A program made the position numbers and the translations under genes. Shown here in pieces: positions 36,453-49,300 of a stretch of 64,000 nucleotides of DNA; position 1 is the stretch's first letter; each line of letters opens with the position of its first letter. Under the pieces are notes generated by a model. That model was not told where the DNA came from. It searched no databases and saw only the letters and a program-made list of their open reading frames with translations. The DNA lies in contig JABYQS010000086.1 in NCBI GenBank assembly GCA_022592435.1, forward strand, positions 1 to 64,000, read 5' to 3'. This DNA comes from Cerioporus squamosus. Taxonomy: Eukaryota; Basidiomycota; Agaricomycetes; Polyporales; Polyporaceae.

Positions 36453-36767
36453 AATTGCCTCCCCACAACCTCACTGAGGGGGACGTTGAGCGACAGTAGC
36501 AGCGAAAGAGCTGCACACACCGAGGAGAGGGACGTATTGGTTCGCAGCGCAGCCATCTAAGGACCTCCAAGGCCTTATAGTCGGGATCCGTGAGCGCTCC
36601 GCTGCGATTTCCGTCAGAAGAATCTTGGAAGGATCAATGCCGCGACTGGCAGATGTGGGAAGCAGCTAAGAAGAACAAAGTTTCGAAGGCTATACACGTA
36701 CTGTCACACGAAGAGGTGCCCATATGCTACAGGATAACTCTACATCCCTCCCGCCCTGGCTCCCCTT
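36453..36767. other. Intergenic region DUF6535 gene / AMP deaminase
   Basis: About 315 bp between the start codon of the DUF6535 gene and the stop codon of AMP deaminase, both on the minus strand. It holds the promoter of the former and the 3' end of the latter. Nothing else seen. Confidence 0.4.
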
Positions 36768-39700
36768 TCAAGAGCGTGGAGGAAAGACATACGCCTGCGA
36801 ATCAACGCTGCGCTTAGTCCGAATCATAGCGAGCTCTTCGAGCAGCGTCTGGCGACGATACTCTAAGCGGAGATTGGGCACGTTTGTCTATGACAGAATA
36901 ATGAGGCGATGCTTTCGAAGGTGATCTGACGGCCCACGAACCTTGTGGATGTCATTGCCCGCAGCACCTGGGAGGTACCACTTCTGGCCGAGCCAGTGAC
37001 GCTTGACTTCCATCTCGAAGCCGCTCTGGATGACCGAGTTGCGTGCTAACTCGGCCAGCGAGCTCTGGGGGAGCTTGTAGATCTGGTTGGGAGTGCGGAT
37101 ATCAGCATAGTGGGTCCAACGTCGTAGACAGCGGACTTACGTGGGCCGCAACGCTGTACTCTTCTAGTAGTGGTTCCTGGGTGATAAAGCTTTGACCTTC
37201 TGAAAAGGGATTCAAGGAATTAGCGCCTACCTTCGTGAAGTGGAATTGCAGAGGGTCGTCGGTGCTCAGGCTGACGTTCAAGCCGACCTTGAAAAAGTCC
37301 GGTAGCGGGTTTCGCTCGTACATCAAGAACAGAGCGTTATTGCTCAAGGGGCTCATCGCGAGGCCGATCTGCTTCAAGTAGAACAGGTACTGCAGCGCGG
37401 GCACCTTGCGCAACAGGATGCCGTGCGAGATGGAGTGGCCTATCAAGAAGGCAGACGCGAGATGGTCTGGGTCGCCGGCTTCGCCGCAGTGTGGCCGGAG
37501 CACGAATGTGCCTGTGGAAATGGTGTCAGCGTCATCTCTAGCATATACGCGAGCGCGGCCTTACAGAAACCACGAGCGCGGCGCCACTGGTTTAAGCTCG
37601 CGATGTTGGCGTACATGTAGTACACCCAGTACGAGTAAGGGGGAGACTCTTTTGCATCCCACAGACGAGGGTAAGGGAACTTCTTATGGAAGCGGCGCTC
37701 GGTCTTCGACTCGTCATCAACGGTGTCGAATCCAACCACTCGTTGCAAGAAGACGTGCAGCTCAGGATGCGACGAAGGGTCCTTCGTCACCTCGAAGAGT
37801 GGTTCGAAGACATCTGTATATAGACGATTAGCGCATATAGTCAGTGAGTTTGCGACAGCAGACTCACTCCGCACGATGTCCTCGAAGGTGTTGATGGAAC
37901 CGTTTTGTTTGTAGACGTCATATAGACGTGGGACCTGGATGAGCCAGCGTACGTTGTGCGAGAACAACTTGTTGTTCACAATCCACTTGGCGACCTTGTC
38001 CCATTCGTCGCGCTGCCTGCCGTAGATGCTTAGGCGCCATTCGCAGTTCTGCGAAGGGTCAGCGTATGGAAACAAGAACCAGAAGGACAACCGAACTCAC
38101 TTGGTACTTGCTCTGTTCAAGGTCGGTCATGACCTCTGTGTCGAACGTCAGTACAGTGCAACCCTCTCAACCAGCATGGACGAACCTTTCGTAAGCTCCG
38201 CGAGATATCTGCCTTGAATATAATTGTCGGTCTTGAGGAAGATCTCCCTGAGCCGGGACTCGCCGATAGGGTTGTACTTCAAGTTGAACTTGTCGAAACG
38301 GTGGAAGGAGTCTTGGTGGGCGTGCATGTCCAGCGTATCTATCGAGAGGTCGTAGGCGGTGAGGTTGAGAGACTGGAACACCTGTGCCAAAGTGAGCTCT
38401 TTCCCATCTCGGAAGATGACAACATCCTGGTAAAACGCTGGTCAGATCGCGAATCCCACATCGGCGGCGTTCACGTACGTCCGAGCTACGCTTCATCTTT
38501 GACTTGATGAATCGTAGCAGGTGCTTCTGGTTCATGCTGCTCGAATGGTGGACGTGCGTGTCAACCTTGCGAACGTTGTAGAAGTCACTGAACAGTAAAT
38601 GATTTGAGCAAGTACGGCAGAGAAGCGCGTGACGAATAATGTACCGATGAGGAACCTGTTTCATTTCCGCCAACTCTTGCGACTCGTTGAGCAAGGAATA
38701 CATCGTAAACTTGCTAGCCAGGTAGTTTATTCGCCTGAAGGCGAAACTCTTCGTCGGCCCGTCGGCGATCACGTTCAGCACTTTCTCAAGATCCACGAAG
38801 TACTCGCGAATGGTTGGAATGTCGAACACTGTGGTCTTCCCTTTGTCTGGCACAGGGTGAGCGCCTGCGTACTCCGGAAACGATCGGGCTAACCTTCGGT
38901 AGACTTGTACACCTGGTACACTCCTCTCTCATCAATAGCGAACTGCCATTCGTGCGCACCCGGGATCTCGCAGGTGGAGAAGTCGAACTCCGCCTCCTCC
39001 GTGAGATCATGGCTAGTAGGGACAACAGTCTCCTTGCCCTTCCAGTGCCAGTGGGGCGGCGGAGGACGAGGGTAAATGCGCCACTTTTGAAATGGACTTT
39101 TGGGCGGGGGTCGCGAGGCGTAGTCCGCGTCCGGACACACGCCAGAGACGCCCGCGATGTCCTCGTCGAGGCCGGTGAACGTACCGTCGTGGTCGCGAGG
39201 GTTGAACCCGAGCTTCTGACCCGAGCGCGACATGTACTTGTCGCGGAGGTTGAGGCATTGCTCGAGGGATTGGAAGATGGGTCCAAATTCCGAGGGGATC
39301 GGAGGTTCTGCATTTCGACTCTTATACAGCGGCGTACTTTTCAACGAGTTGGGGACATACCAGGAAGTCTGCCCGTACCCTTTCCATCCGTATGGCCCGC
39401 ACTCAATGCTTCAGGCAGGTGCCCATCCCATCCTGCGCTCGTGGCGGACGGCGGCTCGGGAATTGCGGCCAGCTTCGGGGAGTGAGCGACCGCACTCTCA
39501 TGTAGTGCACCGCTTGCTTGGAGGTTAGGAGAGCTCAGCAGGGAGACTGGTCGGGAGCCGGTCTGTGTATCGGATCCTCGCCTGTGCGCGAGCAGCTTTT
39601 CTTCAATCTGAATGCATGCAAGCAATCAGCCCCTGTCCGTGATTTATGTATGCACATGTGCGCCACGTACATGGTGCAGGTTCTTCTCCTCTGTGTAGTC

Positions 39701-39843
39701 GAAGAACCCTCCCTTGGAATCGAACATGGGTATCGGGGGCGAGCGGGGTTCACTGTCTCGTGAGTCGGGCGAAGACCTGCGCGAGTTTGTCTCGGGGAGC
39801 GGGGTTCGTCAGCGCGCACCTTCACGGCGTCTGGAGGCGACAT
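36768..39843 (-). CDS. AMD1: AMP deaminase
   Basis: Zinc metalloenzyme that deaminates AMP to IMP and ammonia in the cytosolic purine nucleotide cycle. Well-resolved exons on the minus strand: 39320-38894, 38846-38645, 38587-38479, 38426-38186, 38135-38101, 38048-37868, 37813-37565, 37511-37141, 37082-36942 and 36887-36768. Family landmarks are [36 protein letters not shown], the metal-binding HVHHS in [80 protein letters not shown], and the C-terminal [20 protein letters not shown]. The N-terminus is less certain. Likely exons are 39671 and above ([14 protein letters not shown]) and 39607-39342 ([11 protein letters not shown] to GRLPGMSPT). The frame breaks between the second of these and 39320, and the first ATG (about 39843) is a guess. 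Expression is presumably from its own promoter upstream of 39843. Confidence 0.92.
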
Positions 39844-40196
39844 GGCGGGCAGGAGATGCTGGGATGACGAGCAGGGCTGCAGCTGGACTGCTCGTGGAGG
39901 AACACAATATGTATTAAGAGACACGCCCGCATTAGGCGCGGTTGCCGAAAACTTGAGGCACGATACGAGACGCCCGCTGCAGGTGTAAGGTCCAGAAAGG
40001 CAAGTGACCAAGTTCGCTTTGCCGAAGTTCTTGCGCCATCCCATGCATATCCTCCAGTGGCAAGAGGAAATGAAAGAACGTGTGGTACACGCATCATACA
40101 GTATCGCTACAGTTACGAAATAACACAAGCGACAGCACACATGCAAGCAGCAACCCAACACCGACGATCGCAGCGAGGCGCACCCTATCATACACT
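39844..40196. other. Intergenic region AMP deaminase / eIF3i
   Basis: About 350 bp between the presumed AMP deaminase start and the eIF3i stop codon, both genes on the minus strand. It should contain the AMP deaminase promoter and eIF3i 3' end. No other feature recognised. Confidence 0.35.
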
Positions 40197-41711
40197 CTAG
40201 TCCTCAATTTCGAGATCGCCGTATGGCTTCGCGCGGAAGTAGCTCTCGTCGAAGTGATGTACGCGCACGAAACCGTCCTCTCCGCCAGATGCATAGCAGT
40301 CGCCCTTCGGCGAAACCGCGATCCTGGGGTAATCGCCTTAGTCAGTTAGGGTGGGATGGAAGAACGGATCGTCGCTTACGTGTTGACCGGACCGAAGTGG
40401 CCCTTGACACGCCCAACCTCTTCCTCCAGGACCTTGTGCCAGAACCGTGTCTCGAACTTACCCTGCCGAAGCGAGGTCGTCGTGACGCTCATGGCATCCT
40501 GTCCACCACCCAGGAGGACGTAGGGCTTCAGCGGGGCAATAGCAGCGCTGTTCAGCGGCGTCTCCGTAACGTAGGTCTTCAGCACCATGAGCGTACGGGT
40601 CTCGTGTAGCTGATGTAGTCAAGTCAATGACAGCCGCTCGATTGAGACTGGAAGATGGGCCGACGTACCCTTGCGCTCTTGTCTTTGCTGCTGGTAATGA
40701 AGTATGTCCGATCGGGGCTGAGTTGCAAGTCGGTGACGACATCGCGGTGTGCGTGCTCGTTTGACATGACCTCCTCTCCCGACTTCGCATCGAAGAGGGC
40801 GACCTTCCCGGACTCGTGCCCAGTGAGGATCAGGTCTGGCCTGTGGGCGAACGCACAGACGACAGCCTTGGAACCGATGGGGTTGAACATAGACACGGGT
40901 TCCTTGGATTCTGTCACTAGGTGTTAACATCTAGGGTCTCCTGGACGACAGAGAACCGGGGCGTCCGCAGCCTCAAAGGCTTGGACCAAAGTGTTGAAAG
41001 GAAATGGTGAGCTAGCAGAGACTTACGGTCCGTCCCGTCTCCATCGCGGTTGATGTTGAATATCCGGACAGCACCCTGGTGACCCATACGCTGCTCGGTG
41101 ATGCAAACAACCTGGTCGTCGTCTTCGCTGAACGCGACCCGCTTGACGGCCGTGGGGAATTCCCAGAAGAACAGACACTTGCCCGTCTGTACGGACCAGA
41201 GACGCATGGTGTTGTCGGCGGAACCGCTGATCAAGAAGCGAGATTGGGCTGCACGGCGGAGGAAACGGGATGGTCAAGCAAAGTCGCAGGGAAGAGGCGG
41301 AGTAAAGAAGTGAAGACACAGAGAAGTGCCGACCACAACGCGGATCGGAAGGTGGGACAAGAGTTGAAGAATATGACTGAGTGCACAGGAAACAAAACAG
41401 GATGTAGGGTACGCACAGTCAACATCGATCGTCCAGACTGCTCCGTTGTGCCCATCATACGTTCCTAGCCGCTCTCCATTGTGGGTGAACCATACATTGA
41501 TGAGGTTGTCTTTTGAGCACGAAAAGAGAAGATCTCCCTCCCTGTTGAACTTGATCTGGGTGAGCGAACGCTCGTGGCCTGGTGTGTAATGAAGCGATCA
41601 GCTTCTCCAGGATTTGAGGATTTCGCAAATAACGGACCTTGGAGCAGGATTGGCCTCTGTAAAACCAGTGTGAGCAGCCTTTCGGAGAAGAGCACGCCAG
41701 TTACGTACCAT
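40197..41711 (-). CDS. TIF34: Translation initiation factor eIF3 subunit i (WD40)
   Basis: WD40 beta-propeller subunit of eIF3, which helps recruit the 40S ribosome to mRNA in the cytoplasm. Seven coding exons on the minus strand: 41711-41709, 41656-41638, 41578-41417, 41248-41027, 40916-40669, 40609-40380 and 40323-40197, total 336 residues, the usual length. The first coding exon is just the ATG and the second is 19 nt; together they give MRPILLQG, the conserved start of the family. WD repeats are visible as [120 protein letters not shown] and GHFGPVNT to [20 protein letters not shown]. The protein ends GDLEIED. It is divergent from the BTB gene. Confidence 0.96.
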
Positions 41712-42266
41712 TTTGTAATGGTAGGAAGAGGATAAGACAGGAAGAGGTCGGTATTAGGTGCGGCTGTAGTGGACGAGTGCACTCGCAGAGCCCAAGTTTT
41801 CGATGACTTCGGCAATTGCCGAAATTGCCTTATGGGGACATACTTGCGTGCCGGAAAGCTGCAGCATCGCCATGTTCTTGCTCAGCGACTCCCACCTGGC
41901 TCAGCCTCGCACGACTCCTTGAGCGTACATACAACATCTGTCTGGCTATCCAACTACTGCTATCGACTGCTTGGCTGTTCTTGACATCGCGGGAAGATCC
42001 AATACTTCCGAGTCGACATACGACATCCATCTAGCTCTGATTGCGGTCCAACATCGTCGAGCACAGGCTTGTTCTCCAGTCTCGGGTCTTCTTGCATACG
42101 CGCGCCGCGTTCCCAACTCTGCATCCGGATGTTTCTTGGATAGGCGGCTTCACAGGAGGGCCTCCGACACTGAAAACGGTCTAGAACGATAGCACCTCCA
42201 CCTCTCGCCACATTCACTGACATTCTTGTCCACTTGGGTGTTTCACCAATTCGCGACTCCCTCCTA
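41712..42266. promoter_or_regulatory. Divergent promoter region eIF3i / BTB protein
   Basis: 555 bp between two start codons on opposite strands. No open frame of note and no TATA box close to either ATG. A shared promoter is inferred from the arrangement only. Confidence 0.4.
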
Positions 42267-44332
42267 ATGGCAGAACTTTACGTTTCGATTCGTAACTCTG
42301 AGCCGTCGTCCGCAGTTGCGGAGCCCCCGCGCAAGCGCCAACGCACCACGGAGCGCGACCTCGGACCTAGTTCTTCGCCTGGCCAAGTCGCGTCCAGCCC
42401 TTCCTCGCCGGGTGCAGCCTCAGGCATGTCACACACGCAGTTGTCTGTCACCACGGGTTCCTACTCATACTCTCGAATGCCGTACGCAGGTAGCGGGACT
42501 TCTTTTCTGAGCGCTTCTAGCGGACAGGTGAGTGCTGCAGACGCTGTTCGCTACACTTCCGGCGGGACCTGTGCAGGAGCTGAGACGGCCTGTGTAACGT
42601 GTCAGAGCGGCTCGTACCCGGACGAGGTCGTGAGCGACGATCGAAGCGGTGTACCGCGGACCCCCGACGCTATACAAGGAGGAGGGCTGAAGGGGAAGGG
42701 CAAAATGGAATCCTTCGCACCGGCAACACAAGACGGAGAAATGATCTGGCAATCAGAGGGTTACGGTGCGTTCTCCAACTCCCGCCGCTGTCCCGGTACC
42801 GAAGGGAGCAGCTGCCAACGCACCCACGAGGCAGGTGGAGCAACTATACCCGGAATGGCGTTGGTATATCCGCGGCACGAGGAGCAGGCCGACCACCGTG
42901 GCGGCGACGACGACGACGACGTGTCCGTACGGGACGGAGAGTTCTACATTGACAGCGCTGACTGTGTGATCCGCGTGGAGGACACGTTGTTCAGGGTGAG
43001 TGGCGCATTCCTGTTCTCCTTGGTTCCCCGTTCTTCTCTCCCCCGCCGGCTGCGGTCTGCTCCACACTCCAAGATTAAGGATGAGCCACAGAGCCACCTA
43101 ATACTGATCCCGATGCCGATCTCATCGTTGTTGTTGGTGACCCGCGATCGCTCACCTGCTGTGGTTGGTTTGCAGGTCCACCGGTACTTCCTTGGTCGTG
43201 ACTCGTCGGCGTTCCAGCACATGTTCAGCATGCCTGTTGATGGTATGCCGCCCCAAAACATGGAGGGCTGCTCGGACAAGAATCCCATCCGACTATACGG
43301 AGAGTCTGTGGAGTGGTTTCGCGCACTTCTCTCCGTTATCTACGATTTGTACGTCTTTGTCTCCAGCGACTTTCCCCCGCTGACGTCTGTCGGTATCTCC
43401 GGTTCCCAAATTTGTTAACCAATAGGCCACTGCAACTCCAAGCGTACAACACCCCAGCCGCGGACGTCGAGCGACTGCTGACCATCGCCGAGATGACGAA
43501 CAAGTACCACTTCGCGTCCATCGAGACCTGGGCCGTCGACGCGCTCTACAATGTGATCTCTGGTCTCCACGGCCCGCCCCAGAAGCAGTACCAGCTCGGC
43601 CTCTGCTCCTCGGCGTGGATGAAGCGGCTCCTCGAGGTCGCCCTGCTCTGCGGCCACGAGCCGCTCCGCAACTACGTCGCAGACAAATGGGTCGAGCGCA
43701 TCCGCACCCGCAATCTCAGGCCGGTACACGCACTCGATATCGCGGACAGGAGCCGGCTGAGACGGCTGCGGGGCTACGCGTATTACGTCCAGCTGCTCGA
43801 GATGGGCGACAGCTTCGACCCCGGGGTGACCGAGGACGGCGAGCAGTACGCCCGCTCGCGGCTCACGGCGACGGCGACGGCGCTCGCGGGGGCCAACGCC
43901 AGCATGGACGCGATGGGCACGCCCGCGGTGCTGTCCCGAGAGCAGAGGCAGCGGCTGCTGTCGGGCCACTGGTCGCTGACGCGGCTGTGGGAGCAGCTGC
44001 GGGTGAGCCCGCCCAAGTTCCAGCGCCCGGACGGGTGCACGTACCACCAGCACGGGTGCCTGCAGACGTGGGCGACGGTGTGGCGGGACGTGGGCAAGAC
44101 GGAGACGACGCTGCGGTTCCCGCCGGTGGACGTGCTGGGCCGGCTGGAGGCAATGCGCGAGCAGCTGTACATGCACGCAGACCTGTCGTGTGCGCTCACG
44201 CCGCAGTGCAAGCGGACCGCGCTGGACGCGCTGAAGGTGACGATGAGGGAGGTGCAGGAGGGCTTGGCGGACCATTTTGCTGACCTCGTTGCGGCGGAGC
44301 CCGCGGGTGGTAATGCCCGTGCTGGTGAGTGA
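42267..44332 (+). CDS. BTB/POZ domain protein
   Basis: Exons 42267-42995, 43176-43348 and 43426-44332 encode 602 residues in phase. The first 215 residues are Ser/Pro/Gly-rich with a short basic patch (RKRQR) that could be a nuclear signal. A run of five Asp precedes a BTB fold at about residues 225-330 (VRDGEFYIDSADCVIRVEDT, LFRVHRYFLGRDSSAFQHMF, YGESVEWFRALLSVIYDL), followed by a helical region with conserved spacing (ADVERLLTIAEMTNKYHFAS, WAVDALYNVIS, LLEVALLCGHEPLRNYVADK). BTB domains dimerise and often bind Cul3. The C-terminal half is Ala/Arg/Leu-rich and helical without a named domain. Such BTB proteins form a big family in mushrooms and mostly lack known function. The third codon position in exon 3 is very GC-rich, which creates long antisense open frames. 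Confidence 0.88.
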
Positions 44333-46339
44333 CTGTCGTCGTCGTGAGGCGGCAGTTGTGGGGGTTGACCAAGGGTTATTTGCGATTGGTTAGTCGGACG
44401 ATCCGTGGTCGATCTGTAGCATAGGTGTGTGTATTATATCTCGCTTGACTTCAGAAGGCCGCAAACTCCTCGGACGCATTATCGTACAGAATACATCGCA
44501 AGCCAGAAGCTTGAGGCAGTCCTGCGTCGGACCGTTGGAAGAAGTGCGGGTACGTCATTTGACTGGCTTCTATTTGTATTTCCTCGTCGCTGCGGCCCTC
44601 GCGATAACTCTCGGGCCTCGAAGGTAGGTGCTTCCCGTGCGCCGCGTACTGTCTCCGAGGCTGAACGACGAACTGGCCTGGTCACGTTAAAATTTCTCGG
44701 AGGGGATGGCCTCAGCATGTGATGCGCCTCCCCGGACCCAAGTTGTTCTCGTACCATCACAGCCTGGCCTTCTCTTCGCTTCGTCCTCGTCTTCGACACT
44801 GCGGTGGTGGGGGATGCGACAAGTATGTTCCGTCATCCCCACACAGGCAGGGCACGGTGACGTCCTCGGGCTGGTTGGTTAGTGAAAACAGGGTAAGCTA
44901 TGTATGACGCAATGCGGTTTTGCACTGGACAGAGCGAGTAGTGTCCCTCAGGTACAGACGGTGTCCACAGTCCGAGAGTTTCCGGGCATTGAGCTGAACG
45001 TTGACACTCATGTTTTAGGCTGAAAGTCCCGCGAGCCCGACTAGTGTGCATGGAATGACGTGTGCCGCGTGGGCCATAATCCATTGATTTTGGATTCTGA
45101 AGATTGGAGGCGTTGAGGACCCCACTCGTGCTCGATCGACGCGGGTATGGAGGATGTCGCGTGAGGCTGGCGCTGGGTATCCGCAGTCTAGGCTAGTACT
45201 GCACACTTAGTACTTCTAGCTTACGTCCGTGAGGCTCCCATGGGACGGTTAGCGTGGCAGTCAAAACCACAATCACGCCGCGAATGGTAGCTTGTCGCAA
45301 GCGAAAGGACCCCGGAAGCTATCAAGACGGCCGGACCAGCTATGTGCACAACAATTTTGTACCCCAGAGATGGCTCGCACGCTAGAATTGTATTGTGGCT
45401 CGGAGATAGTGGATGCAGCAGGGGGTGCACCCCCGCGAGGCATGTGATCGCGCGAGACGTTGAGGGTGCATGCACTGGAGTCTGGCGGGCGTAGCTGTGT
45501 AAGTAGCCGGGACGGGGGTTTGTGTGTGCTCTGGCAGGTCGGTACCGGAGTGCTGGCAGCGAGTGATGCATGATGTCATGGAGGTGAGTATAGGTGATCG
45601 AAGCGAATCGGACCCGCAGATCTCTGGAGATGGTTCAACTGCGAAGTGTCGGACGAGCCTGACATCATCTCTGGATACATACGAGCCAAACACGCCACTA
45701 ATGAGTGGGATGCTGCTCGCTAGCTACGCGGGGTGCGTGTGCTTGTGCGAGAGGGCGACGCTGGTGCTGCTGAGGGTCTGCTCACGGACGGTGTCAAGGA
45801 CGGTGACAGAGAAGAGCCGCGATGCTCCTGGAGGCACGTTGCAGGGGACCTCGGGGATAGCAGGGGCAGTGGGTGACGTCAGAGCGAGGATTGGCGGCTT
45901 GGGTTATTGATGCTGGACGTGGGCACTGTGCGAGGAAGCTGTGCAGGGCGAGCCAGGACGGCGGGCAGCTCCCACTCGCTCTGGCAGCATCTCGCTCGAC
46001 CGCCACAGAGCCCCCGCCAGCTTCTCGGCGTCCCGATCCACCACCACCGTCTGGCACCCCTCGCGTCTCCACCCCATTACGCTTGCGCGACCGCCCGTGG
46101 GCGATCATGGTGTCCCTCGTCCCGCCGGGCACGAGTGCTCTTAAGCACCACACACCGCCCCTCTCCCCCGTCCATGCTTCCACTGCACGCGAGATCTGTA
46201 CCACCTCAACCCGTAGCGACAAACCTCACCCGTACGTCCATTCTCAGCCGCCGTCCGTGACCGCTCCACGCACTACCCTCTTCTCGCCCCGCCCCCGCCA
46301 CCGCATACAGTCATAGCAGACACACTGGCCATTGCAGTA
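44333..46339. other. Intergenic region BTB protein / YTH protein
   Basis: About 2 kb with no gene I can support; short frames on both strands carry no domain. The last 400 bp are C-rich on the plus strand and lead into the YTH protein. Confidence 0.4.
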
Positions 46340-49300
46340 ATGCGCGCGATGTTCGCAGGCGCGCCCCCCGCACGGGATATAACTCCCAAACCGGAGTCGC
46401 AGCTCAGCCACCTTGCTCGCGGCCAATCCCAATCTCCGCTGCCTGTTCGCAGCGATAATCCCTCGCCACACGAACTGGAAGGTCGGCCATCGTCCGCCAG
46501 CGCCTCCACTGGGTCTTCGCCTGGCCACTCTGCGGACGCCACGCATACGGCCTCGGCCAGCATAGGTGAGTGCTGCGTGTCCTCGAGCTCCTTGTCTTGG
46601 CTCTTGCGCGCAATTTGTGGATGGCCGAGATGCCCTCGCTCGCGTGGACGCCGATCGAGACGTCGGAAATCACGTGATTTGGCCTCGATCGCTGCGCGTG
46701 CCGGAGTTTGAAGGCCACGCGGGCGTGCATTCTGGCGTTGATTTTCGGACCAGAAGAGAGCCAAGTTGTCGCGCCGCGCTCCTCTCCTGTCCTCGAGGTC
46801 TGCGCTCGGTCGCTGGCTTTGCCAACTTGCCAGTGACGCTTCCTAATCCGTTCTTCCTGATCTTTATTTCGTTCCCTTTTCATTTTGCGTGCTGACATGC
46901 CCGTTACTTTTATGTCCTTCTAGACCCTGCAGCGACGCCTACTCGTCACTCCGCGACCCTACCTCCCTGTAAAGTATATTCTTTTCCTCCCCGTGCCCGC
47001 GCTGATGCCCGTCTTGTCTCCAACAGTCCTCCCCGGAGTGCATGCCACGTCCTCCTCGGACGCGTCGCCCAACTCGGCCGTGGTCCCGTTCGAGAAAAGT
47101 CCAGAAGATTTAATCGATCTTTTGCACTTCAACGACTCTACTATCTATAAGTCAGGGGATGCTACCAGGTCGCCGGCGTCGAGTATGTCAGGTCCACCGT
47201 CCTCGAACCCCCCTTCCGACCAGGGCAGGCAACCGTCCCGCGGCAGAGGTATGTCTCAGTTCGGCCAGTCTCGTCGCCCTCCAGCGCGCCCGCACTTCCA
47301 GGCGCCATCCGCCCCTCACTATCCTCCACCTTCCCACCCCTCTTCCTCCCACGAAAACCGGCCGGCCTCCTCTGCCGCTGCGCCTCCCTTTCAGGGCCCC
47401 CCTCCTCCACAGTACGGCTATGGCCAACGCGGAGCGTATGTCGGACAGTACACGATGTCCGCACATTCACCCGTGGGCATGGTCAATTCCCCGCCGCAGT
47501 TCGCGTACCCTCCACCGCATCCAGGTCTACACGCGCACGACCAGTCCATGCTCAGCCCTCCGCAAAATCAGCTTGTGGGATACTCGCCAAGTACGCTGCT
47601 TCCCATGATGCAGACGCACTCGCCGGTGTATCAGTACCCAGGACACTCCCCGGAGAGCAGTTCGTCCTCCAGTCGCTCGTTCTCTAACAGCCCTGGTATG
47701 TTCTCCTCGCACGCTCGGTCTCAGGCGCACCCCTCTCCGCCCCCGCAATCCCCGCTAGCCCCTCCCAGCTCCGCGCCTCCCCACGTGCTCCCCACGACTC
47801 TGCCCCCTCCGCCCTCCGCGTCCTATGCTGGTCAGACGCCCTATTCGCCTATGCGATATTCCACGCCGCCATTCGCGTACCCGCCACACTCCTTTGCCGT
47901 CTCACCATCAATATACGCGTCCCAGTATCCCTCCCATTACCCGCCATACTCGCAGCCAGCCGAGCAGGAAAGCCAGGGGACTTGGTGGTATCTCCCGCCG
48001 CCTCTGGGGTCCGGTCAGTTTGAGTCTTTCCAGAGTCCGTACGCCATGTCATATAGCTCGGTCAATACACGGGACGTTGAGCAGTCTCAGTACGGACAAC
48101 TCGGATCGTTCCCCATGTCACCCTCACATGCTCCAATGCCAAGTCCTGGCCCGAGTACGTCCTCAGCATCCCAGCCGCCGTATTCACCGGTTGCGCCCAG
48201 TCCGCAGGCGTCCACTCACGGACAGGTCGTACCAGAAAAGGCACCGTCATTACAACGCGGACGACCGCCAGATCCCGGACCCCCGCCCGTCTCCCCGTCG
48301 AGTGCGAGCAGTCGACCGAGCGCTGTCGAACGCCCCGCCCCGCGCCGTCCCTACCACCCCAATCCCCCCGCACACCGTTCCGAGTGGGTCATGTGGGCAG
48401 GCAATGTGCCCTCCGACGCGACGCACGACGAGCTCTACCGATTCTTCAACTCATCGCCCACACCCTCAAGCGATGCCCAGTCAGCCGGCGCGTTGTCAAC
48501 GCAGAGCGCGCCCGCCGGACCGGTCGGCTCAGCGACCTCTGGCTCCTCGGCGTCAACAGACTCGGTGTACGGCGGTGTCTCGTCGGTGTTCCTCATAGCG
48601 CGGTCGAACTGTGCGTTCGTGAACTTCAACACGGAGCTTCACCTGCAGGCGGCTATTCGGCACTTCAACGGCGTGCCGCTGCGGCCTAACGACCCCCGGT
48701 GTCCGCGACTGGTCTGTCGTGTGCGGGGACGGGAGGACGACTTGAAGGCGGGCGTCGGTGGGCAGCGCGGGGCAGGGATCCACGTGCGCTGGGTGAAGGA
48801 CAAGAGGGAGCGTGAGAGGGAGGCAGCCCGTCGACGGTCCACGTCGATGTCCTCGGAGCAGGTCACGACTCCGGGCAGCTCGCCGACCGATCCGGTTCAC
48901 AACATGGCGGGGCTGTCGATCTCGAGCGACGAGGAGGCCGGGCACGGGTACGGGCGCCGGATGCGGAAGCCGGAACCACACTCGAGCAGTTCGGGCTCGT
49001 ATGCGTCGACGAACTCAAGCATCTTGACGGCGTACTTCCCGAAGCGCTACTTCATCCTCAAGTCGCTGACGCAGGTGAGCCTGTCACTTATCTGTCACGT
49101 GTTGTGGTTATCCTGACGTGGTACTTCCAGTTCGACTTGGATTTGAGTGTGGAGAAGGGCTTGTGGGCGACGCAGCGCCACAACGAGGGGATTCTGGACC
49201 AGGCCTACCGGACTAGCAAGGAGGTCTACCTCATCTTTAGCGTAAACAAGAGCGGCGAGTTCTACGGTTACGCAAAGTAGGTCTCTCTTGTGCTACGGGC

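Noticed and set aside
39342..39381. Candidate 24-40-nt intron to join AMP deaminase exons
   Set aside because: Too short for normal splicing and does not restore the reading phase in any combination tried.
43415..44275. Minus-strand open frame of 286 codons opposite the BTB gene
   Set aside because: It results from the GC-rich third codon positions of BTB exon 3; the protein is Arg/His/Leu repeats with no fold.
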